From Actinomycetes bacterium (GTDB lineage Bacteria; Actinomycetota; Acidimicrobiia; Acidimicrobiales; Palsa-688): a DNA stretch of 33,509 nt. Positions 14,843-21,989 of the stretch are shown here, piece by piece. Positions within the stretch are counted from its first letter, which is position 1, and the number at the start of each line of letters is the position of its first letter. Location: the NCBI GenBank assembly GCA_021808785.1, contig JAKBAX010000010.1:1-33509 (forward strand), given 5' to 3'. The notes under the pieces were generated by a model. The model did not search any database and had not been told where the DNA came from. It saw only the letters and a list, made by a program, of their open reading frames with translations. Position numbers and translations under genes: made by a program.

Positions 14843-15622
14843 TCAGCGGGCCACGTAGCCGCCGTCGATGGGCAGCAGCACCCCGGTGACGTTGGCCGCC
14901 CGGTCCGAGCAGAGGTAGACGGCCGCCTCGGCGCAATCCTCGGCGGTGATCGGTCGGCCCAGCGGGTGCATCGAACCGGTCTGCTGACCCAGCACCTCGG
15001 GATCGACGCCCGAGTTGTCTATCCCCATGGCCGCCATGAACTGGGTGAAGGGCATGCCGGCCGGGCAGATGGCATTGCAGCGGATCCCGAAAGGGGCTCC
15101 CTCGATGGCCGCCGCCCGCGTCAGCTGGTGCACTCCGCCCTTGGTCGAGCCGTACACCGAGCCACCCCACGCCACGAGACCGGCCACCGACCCGGTGTTG
15201 AGGATGACACCTCCGCTCTCCTGCTTCTTGAACTGCAAGATGGCGTGCTTGGTCCCGAGGAACACGCCCCGGTAGTTGATGGCCACCAGCCGGTCGAAGT
15301 CCTCGACCGTGTGCTCCTCGAGCTCGAGGCCGGGCCGGGGGGTGGGCACGCCCACGTTGTTGTACATGATGTCCAGCCGACCGAAGCGGTCCACCGCCAC
15401 CGCGATGGCCGCCTGCACGTCGGACTCCTGGGACACGTCGCAGCGTTCGGCCACGGCCACACCGCCGGCCGCCTCGACGAGTGCGACGGTCTCCTTGGCC
15501 CGGTCCAGGTCGATGTCGGCGCAGACCACACGGGCGCCTTCTTCGGCGAAGCGCAGGCACGATGCCCGCCCTACGCCGGCCCCTCCCCCGGCGACGACCG
15601 CCGACTTTCCCTCCAGCATCAT
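14843..15622 (-). CDS. SDR family oxidoreductase
   Basis: This 259-residue classical SDR has the cofactor loop AGGGAGVGR (11-19), an acidic ADID after the second strand that favours NAD over NADP, NNVG near 88-91, Ser145, and YGSTK with Tyr157/Lys161. The C-terminal GVLLPIDGGYVAR is standard. Two adjacent ATG codons exist (15622 and 15619); the first is listed. It lies 7 bp after the ferredoxin gene and 46 bp before P450, so it probably oxidises the alcohol made by the P450 to a ketone or aldehyde. Confidence 0.9.
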   Translation of the reverse strand: MMLEGKSAVVAGGGAGVGRASCLRFAEEGARVVCADIDLDRAKETVALVEAAGGVAVAERCDVSQESDVQAAIAVAVDRFGRLDIMYNNVGVPTPRPGLELEEHTVEDFDRLVAINYRGVFLGTKHAILQFKKQESGGVILNTGSVAGLVAWGGSVYGSTKGGVHQLTRAAAIEGAPFGIRCNAICPAGMPFTQFMAAMGIDNSGVDPEVLGQQTGSMHPLGRPITAEDCAEAAVYLCSDRAANVTGVLLPIDGGYVAR

Positions 15623-15629
15623 CTTGCGC

Positions 15630-15866
15630 TCACACTCCTTCTGATTCGTAGACGAGGGCCAGGGCGCCCGTCGGGCACGCCTCGACCGCGTTGTGCAGCG
15701 CCTCGAGCGAGTCGCCGTCGATGTCGATCACCACTGCTTTGGTCTCGTCGTCGTGGGCGAAGGTGTTGGCCGCGTACATGATGCACATGCCGCTGCCCAT
15801 GCACTGGGCCCGGTCGACGTGTATGGCCGTGGGGCGCGGTGCTCCTGGCATTTGCCCGTCAGCCAT
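15630..15866 (-). CDS. Ferredoxin, P450-associated 3Fe-4S type
   Basis: This 78-residue acidic protein has Cys22 and Cys28 in QCMGSGMC, and Cys64 in ACPTGAL, with no fourth ligand in the first motif. That three-Cys pattern is typical of single-cluster 3Fe-4S ferredoxins that feed actinobacterial P450s. The flanking strands (AIHVDRAQC, KAVVIDIDGD) match the small alpha/beta ferredoxin fold. Its ATG overlaps the end of the upstream amidohydrolase by 8 bp. One SDR gene separates it from the P450 it likely serves. The reductase partner must be encoded elsewhere. Confidence 0.9.
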   Translation of the reverse strand: MADGQMPGAPRPTAIHVDRAQCMGSGMCIMYAANTFAHDDETKAVVIDIDGDSLEALHNAVEACPTGALALVYESEGV

Positions 15867-17073
15867 TCAACCGCGACGGTGGTTCGGCCGGGGTGTAGCG
15901 GTACAGCTTCTCGGCGTTGCCCCGGAGGAGCTTGTACTGGGTCTCGGCCGGCAGGTGGCCGATCACCTTCTTGACCCCGGTGATGCAGTTGGGCCAGGTC
16001 GAGTCGGAATGGGGGTAATCGGTCTCGCACATGATGTTGTCCTCGCCGATCTCACCCAGGCTGGCGATCCCGTGGTGGTCCTCGATGAAGCAGCCGTACA
16101 CGTGGTTGCGGAACAGCTCCCGGATGTTGAGGGTGTCCATGTCCACATCGGTGGTGGCGTGATCCATGAACTTCTGGCCCCGAGACACCCAGTATCGCTG
16201 CTTGTCCAACACCTGCTCGGCCCGTTCGAGGAAATACGGCATCCAGCCGATCTCCCCCTCGGAGAGGGCGATCTTCAGGTTGGGGTAGCGGGTGAACATA
16301 CCGCTGAAGAGCCACGAGAGCATGGCCCCCGAGGTGCGGATGGCGCCCCAGGCCAGATTGGCCATGAACGGCGAATCCGGAGCGATCTGGGGCACCTGCG
16401 ACGAGGAACCCACGTGCATCGAGGCGACCATGCGAAGCTCGTTGGCGGCCGCCATCACGGGGTCCCAGTAACGGCCGTGATCGTGGATGGTCGGGAGGCC
16501 CAGAGGAGCCGGGTTCTCCGAGAAGGCGAAGGCAGTGACGCCCTTGGCCGCCATGCGCTCCATCTCCTTGGCCGCAAGGGGCGGGTCCCACATCGGAATG
16601 AGCATGAGCGGGATGTACCGCCCCGGCGCCGCCCCGCACCACTCCTCCACGACCCAGTCGTTGAAATGCTGCAGCATCTCGAAGCCGAATTCGCGGTCGC
16701 TCGCCTCCATGAAGAGCTGCCCGCAGAATCGGGTGATGGTGGGGAAGCACAGGGAAGCGAGGATGCCGGCCCGGTCCATGTCCTCGATGCGGGCCTTGGC
16801 GTCGTAGCACCCCGGCCGCATCTCGGAGTACGGCAGCGGCTCCGGGCTGAACTCCTCCTTGGCCTTGCCGGCACAGGCCGACAGGCCGGAGCTCGGGTAG
16901 CGCTTGCCGTCGTAGACCCAGTAGTCCATCCCGTCGATGAGCTCCACGTGGGGCGCCCGCTCCCGGTCCTTGGCTGCGACCCGGTCGACCCACAGGTTGG
17001 GCGGCTCCAAGATGTGGTCGTCGACGGAGATCAACCAGTCCAGGTTCAGGACGGTCGAATTCGGATCAGTCAT
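15859..17073 (-). CDS. Amidohydrolase-2 family metal-dependent hydrolase
   Basis: This 404-residue TIM-barrel amidohydrolase shows VDDHILEP near the N-terminus, a mid-barrel His in SMHVGSSS, ALSEGEIGWMPYFLER, and the late CETDYPHSDSTWP with the metal Asp. It is a different subgroup from the 2996/6679 pair. ATG 17073 is chosen over 17085 because GGGAGGGA lies just upstream of it. It is the second gene of the unit, 19 bp after ALDH, and overlaps the ferredoxin start. The family includes decarboxylases and hydrolases of ring or lactone substrates; which applies here is unknown. Confidence 0.88.
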   Translation of the reverse strand: MTDPNSTVLNLDWLISVDDHILEPPNLWVDRVAAKDRERAPHVELIDGMDYWVYDGKRYPSSGLSACAGKAKEEFSPEPLPYSEMRPGCYDAKARIEDMDRAGILASLCFPTITRFCGQLFMEASDREFGFEMLQHFNDWVVEEWCGAAPGRYIPLMLIPMWDPPLAAKEMERMAAKGVTAFAFSENPAPLGLPTIHDHGRYWDPVMAAANELRMVASMHVGSSSQVPQIAPDSPFMANLAWGAIRTSGAMLSWLFSGMFTRYPNLKIALSEGEIGWMPYFLERAEQVLDKQRYWVSRGQKFMDHATTDVDMDTLNIRELFRNHVYGCFIEDHHGIASLGEIGEDNIMCETDYPHSDSTWPNCITGVKKVIGHLPAETQYKLLRGNAEKLYRYTPAEPPSRLNG

Positions 17074-17092
17074 ATTCCCTCCCATGGCCGGG

Positions 17093-18592
17093 CTACTTCG
17101 GCAGCTCGCCGATCAGCAGATGTTTTACTTCCTGAAAGGCCCGCACACCCTCGACACCGCGCTCGCGACCCAGGCCGCTCTGCTTGTAACCGCCGCTCGG
17201 GGCGTAGGCGCTGAACATGCCGGTGTTGACGTTGGCCGCTCCGGCCCGCATGCGACGGGCGATGGCGGTCGCCGCCGCCGTATCGGCGCCGTAGACCTGC
17301 GACGACAGGCCGTACACGCTGTCATTGGCGATGCGCACCGCGTCGTCGACATCGCGGTAGCCGATCACCCCGATCACCGGCCCGAATATCTCCTCCTGGG
17401 CGGCCGGGTTGGAGCTGTCCGGGAGATCGAGCACCGTCGGCTCGAAGTAGTAGCCCCTGTCCAGGCCGGCCGGTCGCCCACCGCCGCATACCACCTTGCC
17501 GCCGTGCTCCTCGGCCAGAGCCACGAAGCGCGCACAGCGGTCCCGCTGGGCGGCGCTGATAAGTGGCCCCATCATGGCGGTCGGTTCGCTCGGCGGGCCG
17601 ACCTCGATACCTGCGTAAGTAGCGGCGACCGCCTCGAGCACCTCGCTCTTGCTCTCCTCCGGGACCAGCATGCGGGTGGCTGCCACGCACGCCTGACCGG
17701 CGGTCATGGCGATCACCGCGGCCGCTCCGGGGCCGACCCGGTGGAGGGCGTCGGGCAGGTAGATCTGGGCCGACTTGCCGCCCAGCTCCAGGGCGACGCG
17801 CTTCACCGTCGTGGCCGCCTGAGCCAGGATCTGGCGGCCCACCGCGGTGGACCCGGTGAACGACACCATGTCCACCGCCGGGTCGGTCGTGAGCAGTTCG
17901 GCGCCGGCCGAACCGGCCTCGACCACCACACTCAGCACTCCGGGAGGCAGGCCGGCAGCCTCGGCGGCCGCGCCGAAGGCGAGCGACGATATCGGTGTCA
18001 GGGGGCTCGGCCTCAGGATGACGGAGTTTCCCGCCATCAGGGCCGGGATCAGCTTCTGGAAGCCCATGATGACCGGGGCGTTGTACGGCGTGATGGCGGC
18101 CACCACACCGATCGGCTCGTAACGGCGCACGCTCAGCGCCACCCGACCCCGCACCAGCTCGTCGACGGGCACCGGGTTGGACTCCTCCTGCGGGAGGCCC
18201 AGGTACAGGTCGATGGTGTTGCGGGAATAGGTGATACCGGCCGAGTACTGGGCCATCTCGGCGAACATCGAGGGCTGGCCCGCCTCCGCCACCATCGTGG
18301 CCACCCAGGCCCCGTGCACGGTCTCCAGGTAGTCCACGAAGGCATGCAGGATCTCCGCCCGGCGGCGAGCCGGGAGATCGGCCCACACACCCGCGTCGAA
18401 GGCGCGCCGGGCCTCGGCCACGGCCCGGGCGATCTGGTCGATCGGCGTCACCGACACATCGGTGACATGCGACTCGTCGGCCGGGTTCTCGACCGCCATC
18501 GACTCTTCCCCGTCCACCCACCGACCGGCCACGTAGGAGGCTCTCTGGGTGATCAGCTCTCCCCCGGCTTGGCTGGCGCCCGTCACATCCAT
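17093..18592 (-). CDS. Aldehyde dehydrogenase family protein
   Basis: This 499-residue NAD(P)-dependent ALDH would oxidise an aldehyde to an acid. The catalytic set is present: Asn171 in TPYNAP, Glu269 in LELGGKS, Cys302 in GQACVAATR, plus the late EEIFGPV. One oddity is RPSPLTP with Arg194 where the family nearly always has Lys contacting the cofactor ribose. The start ATG 18592 has GGGGGA upstream and faces a divergent CaiB fusion gene across a short control region. As first gene of the nine-gene minus-strand unit it links P450/SDR oxidation to CoA activation by CaiB. Confidence 0.92.
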   Translation of the reverse strand: MDVTGASQAGGELITQRASYVAGRWVDGEESMAVENPADESHVTDVSVTPIDQIARAVAEARRAFDAGVWADLPARRRAEILHAFVDYLETVHGAWVATMVAEAGQPSMFAEMAQYSAGITYSRNTIDLYLGLPQEESNPVPVDELVRGRVALSVRRYEPIGVVAAITPYNAPVIMGFQKLIPALMAGNSVILRPSPLTPISSLAFGAAAEAAGLPPGVLSVVVEAGSAGAELLTTDPAVDMVSFTGSTAVGRQILAQAATTVKRVALELGGKSAQIYLPDALHRVGPGAAAVIAMTAGQACVAATRMLVPEESKSEVLEAVAATYAGIEVGPPSEPTAMMGPLISAAQRDRCARFVALAEEHGGKVVCGGGRPAGLDRGYYFEPTVLDLPDSSNPAAQEEIFGPVIGVIGYRDVDDAVRIANDSVYGLSSQVYGADTAAATAIARRMRAGAANVNTGMFSAYAPSGGYKQSGLGRERGVEGVRAFQEVKHLLIGELPK

Positions 18593-18606
18593 CCCCCACT
18601 GTCACG

Positions 18607-18623
18607 GTAGATCATCGTTCTAC
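18607..18623. promoter_or_regulatory. Small inverted repeat in divergent ALDH / CaiB-fusion promoter region
   Basis: GTAGA-TCATCGT-TCTAC is a 5-bp dyad with a 7-nt centre, in the gap between the two largest divergent units. A TACTAT (18638-18643) just downstream on plus could serve as a -10 element. If so, transcription would begin after the ATG at 18635, supporting the later TTG start of the CaiB fusion. Short dyads occur by chance, so this is tentative. Confidence 0.35.
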
Positions 18624-18685
18624 ATTTCCAGAGTATGTACTATCCGTCAAGCTGTCGTGGACGCGATCGGAGAGGAGCTTCGGGA

Positions 18686-21013
18686 TTGACGACCGCTTCA
18701 CCGGTTCCCGGCGCCCTCGCCGGGTGGCGGGTTCTCGAGTTGGCCGAGGGCCCGGCCGCCGCGTTCTGTGGCCGGGTACTGGCCGATCTGGGCGCGGAGG
18801 TCCTCACCGTGGAGCCCGTCGGAGGGTCCCCGCGGCGGGTCGACCGATCGGAGCCCGGCCGCGGCGATCCGACGTTCGCGTACCTCCACGCCGGCAAAGG
18901 AAGCGTCTGCGTACCCGGCGGCCCGACCGGCGCCGACGACGAGGGCATCATCGAGAAGCTGGCCGGGCTGGCTGACGTGATCGTCAGCGACCTCGATCCG
19001 GCCCGGCTGCGGGAGCTCCTCGGGCCCTCCCCGGCGGGCGCGGCCGTCTGCGTGCGGCCGTTCGGGGGAACGGGACCGAGGGCCGACCAGCCGGCCACCC
19101 ACCTGACCATCTTCCACTCCTCCGGCGAGAGCTCCACCCTGCCGAGCGGGCCGGGATGGGAGATGTTCCCGGACCGGGCCCCGATCCAGCTGGGCAGCGA
19201 CATCGGCTGGTACGACGCCGGCTGGAACGCCGCACTGGTGTCGATGGCCGTCCTCGTGGACCGGCTCCACGGCCGGGTTGGGCAGCAGGCCGACCTCTCG
19301 GTGCAGGAGTGCATCATCTCCTCCAATCGGACCCGCCTCAACCGGTTCCACAACGAGGGGGTATGTGTAGGTCGGGAGAGAGGCCGGTACGGGATCCTGG
19401 GGATGCTGCGCTGCCGGGACGGTTGGGTGCAGGCGGTCGGGATGCGCGACGAACATTGGGATGCCCTCGTGGCCGCGCCTGGGAGCGAGAGCTTCCGCGC
19501 CGCCGGCTTCGCCGATGCGGCCACGCGGTCGGCCGATCAGGAAGGCCTCGGGCGAACCCTCCACGAGTGGTGCTCGGGTCGACCGAAGGCGGAGGTGGCG
19601 GCCCAGCTCTCGGGGCTCGGTGTGCCGGCCGGGATTTTCGCCGACCCGGGCGATCTCCTCCGCAGCGACCAGCTGGCCCACCGCCGCTTCTTCTCCTCCG
19701 TCAACAGCGGCGATGGGCATCTGGTGACGTTGCCGGGGGCGCCCTACCGCCTGTCACGCACCCCGGCCCGGACCGGCGCGGTTCCCGCCGCCGGATCGCA
19801 CACCTCTTTCTCCGAGCGATCCGAGGCGCCGAGCGCACCGGTTGCCGGCACCCGGTATCTGGAAGGGATAAGGGTCCTGGACTTCACCTGGGCTGCGGCC
19901 GGTCCCTACGCCACGCTCCTGCTCGGGTTCCTCGGTGCCGACGTGGTCAAAGTGGAGTCGCCCAACCGGCTGGACCCCGCTCGATCCGGTTTCATCGCCC
20001 GCTACGACGGGGTGGACCGGTCCCCCATCTTCAACGAGATCAATCTCAACAAGGCCTCCGTGCAAGCCGACCTCAAGGACCCGGCGGCTCTAGCTGCCAT
20101 ACGGGCCCAGCTCGGCTCGTTCGACGTGGTCGTGGACAACTTTCGCCCTGGGGTCATGGATCGACTCGGTCTGGGCCCGGCCGACCTCCTGGCTTCGCAC
20201 CCCCACCTGGTCGTGGCATCCTCGTCGGCCAACGGGGCCACCGGTCCCGAGGCCAAGGGTGGCGGCCTGGCCAGCATCTTCGCCGCTAGCGGTGGTCTGA
20301 GCGGGCAGACCGGCTATCCCGACGGGCCTCCGACGGAGGTGGGCGATCCGATGGACTACCGCAGCGGAACCGCCCTGGCCGCGGCGATCGTCGCCGCCCT
20401 GCTACACAGGAGCATGACGGGGGAAGGTCAGCACGTCGATGTGTCCTCCCGGGAGGTGACCATCGCCAGTTCCCCGGCCGCGGTGTTGGCCCATGGGGCC
20501 GGCGAGTCCCCCGAGCCGCGACTGGGCAACCGCGACCGGTCCATGTCTCCCCATGACGTGTACCCCTGCCTCGAAGCCGGTTGGGTAGCGGTGAGTGTGC
20601 GCCACGCTGCGGACTGGGTCGGCCTGTGCCGGATACTCGAGCGTCCGGAATGGGGGGACCCGATGACCGAGGTATCGGCCCGGGCGGCGCGGCGCGAGGA
20701 GATCGACGCCGCCATCTCCGAGTGGTCGGCCGGCCTCACGGCCCACGAGGCCGCCGGCCGCCTGATCGCCGCGGGGATACCGGCGGCGCCGGTGATGTCA
20801 TTCGCCGACGTGGCCCAAGACGCACATCTGGAGGCCCGGCACGCGTTCGTCGACATCGAGCACGCGGTCCTCGGCTCCCAGCGGGTCATGGGGGCCCCGT
20901 GGCATCTGTCAGATGGACCGCAGGAGGTGCGCCGGGCCGCCCCGCTGCTGGGCGCCGACACGGCCGCCCTCCTGGGGCCGGCGTCGAGTGGCCTGAGCCC
21001 GGCGTCGAGTTGA
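18686..21013 (+). CDS. Tandem fused CaiB/BaiF CoA transferase (two class III domains)
   Basis: This 775-residue protein contains two class III CoA transferase units: one from LAGWRVLELAEGPAAAF (about 10-360) and one from YLEGIRVLDFTWAAAGPY (about 391-770). In the second, the catalytic Asp is intact in GDPMDYRSG. In the first, the aligned Asp-x3-Gly site reads WYDAG, so the nucleophile is missing or displaced. Single-domain family members form interlocked dimers; a fusion would fix a heterodimer-like pair with one active site. TTG 18686 with GAGGAG upstream fits the domain start; ATG 18635 is the alternative and adds 17 unconserved residues. It precedes the LLM gene by 33 bp. Confidence 0.9.
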   Translation: MTTASPVPGALAGWRVLELAEGPAAAFCGRVLADLGAEVLTVEPVGGSPRRVDRSEPGRGDPTFAYLHAGKGSVCVPGGPTGADDEGIIEKLAGLADVIVSDLDPARLRELLGPSPAGAAVCVRPFGGTGPRADQPATHLTIFHSSGESSTLPSGPGWEMFPDRAPIQLGSDIGWYDAGWNAALVSMAVLVDRLHGRVGQQADLSVQECIISSNRTRLNRFHNEGVCVGRERGRYGILGMLRCRDGWVQAVGMRDEHWDALVAAPGSESFRAAGFADAATRSADQEGLGRTLHEWCSGRPKAEVAAQLSGLGVPAGIFADPGDLLRSDQLAHRRFFSSVNSGDGHLVTLPGAPYRLSRTPARTGAVPAAGSHTSFSERSEAPSAPVAGTRYLEGIRVLDFTWAAAGPYATLLLGFLGADVVKVESPNRLDPARSGFIARYDGVDRSPIFNEINLNKASVQADLKDPAALAAIRAQLGSFDVVVDNFRPGVMDRLGLGPADLLASHPHLVVASSSANGATGPEAKGGGLASIFAASGGLSGQTGYPDGPPTEVGDPMDYRSGTALAAAIVAALLHRSMTGEGQHVDVSSREVTIASSPAAVLAHGAGESPEPRLGNRDRSMSPHDVYPCLEAGWVAVSVRHAADWVGLCRILERPEWGDPMTEVSARAARREEIDAAISEWSAGLTAHEAAGRLIAAGIPAAPVMSFADVAQDAHLEARHAFVDIEHAVLGSQRVMGAPWHLSDGPQEVRRAAPLLGADTAALLGPASSGLSPASS

Positions 21014-21046
21014 AGAGCCGCAAGAGGGAGTCGGAAGGGTGAGAAC

Positions 21047-21985
21047 ATGAGCGGGATCAGCGGGAGGCTTTCGATCGGGTTCGTGGCCGCCGGGGACCTG
21101 GCCCGCGCCGCGGCCCTGGAGCAACTGCCGATCGATTCGCTGTGGACCGGCGGCCACGTGGCCTCGCGCAACCCGTCCACCGAAGCACTGGTGAGCCTGT
21201 GCCGGCTCTCGGCTGTGACTTCGAGGGTGAAGGTCGGCACCTCGATCCTGTTGCTGCCTCTGTACCCGCCCGCCATCGTCGCCAAGCAGATAGCCGACCT
21301 GGACCGGGCCACCTCCGGCCGCGTCGTTCTCGGAGTGGGCATCGGCGGCGAATACCCCCAGGAGTTCCGGGCCTGCGGGGTACCCATTACCGAGAGGGGG
21401 CGACGTACCGACGAGGCCATCCAACTCATTCGCCGCCTCTGGAGCGCGGACGAGATCACCCACGAGGGTCCCTTCTTTCCCATGCAGGACGTCCGGATCC
21501 ATCCGGCCCCGGCCCAGGCCGGCGGTCCCCCGATCGTGGTCGCCGGGCGCAAAGCTCCGGCCATGCGGCGGGCCGCCCAGCTGGGCGACGGCTGGATGCC
21601 CTACCTGTACTCACCGCGGCGCTACCGCGATTCGGTCGCCACGATCACGGCCCACGCGGCGGAGGCCGGTCGGGACCTGTCCCGGTTCGAATGGTACGCA
21701 TGGGTGTTCGTCAACGTCGATGCCGATTCGAGGCGGGCCAAGGAGCAGGCCGCGGCCACCATGGGCGGGAACTACAACCAGGACTTCAAACCGATGATCG
21801 ACAGCGTGGCCGCGGCCGGATCGGTACCAGAGGTGACGGACCGCCTCGAGGAGTTCGTGGATGCCGGGGCCCGCCATTTCATCTTCATGCCGGCGACTGG
21901 CGGTGAGGACCCCGATCCGGTCATCCATCGGCTGCTGGAGGACGTCCTGCCCGCCGTCCAGACCCACGCCGCTGGAGCCCCCTGA
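21047..21985 (+). CDS. LLM class F420-dependent oxidoreductase
   Basis: This 312-residue luciferase-like TIM-barrel protein shows VKVGTSILLLPLYPP, the GRVVLGVGIGGEYPQEF block and PPIVVAGRKAPAMRRAA, all typical of actinobacterial F420-dependent LLM enzymes. Such proteins carry out hydride transfer on alcohols, enones or acyl-CoA-like substrates. ATG 21047 has a GGAAGGGTGA leader. It is placed between the two CaiB fusion genes, 33 and 4 bp away, so it probably acts on the CoA ester those proteins produce. An FMN-dependent monooxygenase role is the main alternative. Confidence 0.88.
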   Translation: MSGISGRLSIGFVAAGDLARAAALEQLPIDSLWTGGHVASRNPSTEALVSLCRLSAVTSRVKVGTSILLLPLYPPAIVAKQIADLDRATSGRVVLGVGIGGEYPQEFRACGVPITERGRRTDEAIQLIRRLWSADEITHEGPFFPMQDVRIHPAPAQAGGPPIVVAGRKAPAMRRAAQLGDGWMPYLYSPRRYRDSVATITAHAAEAGRDLSRFEWYAWVFVNVDADSRRAKEQAAATMGGNYNQDFKPMIDSVAAAGSVPEVTDRLEEFVDAGARHFIFMPATGGEDPDPVIHRLLEDVLPAVQTHAAGAP

Positions 21986-21989
21986 CCGG

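Noticed and set aside
15691-18610. Two plus-strand ORFs over 500 residues across the amidohydrolase and ALDH genes
   Set aside because: Antisense to genes with complete catalytic motifs; no family signal in the plus frames.
20985-21013. Short repeat encoding PASS near the C-terminus of the first CaiB fusion
   Set aside because: A 12-base duplication in an unstructured tail; no functional meaning evident.
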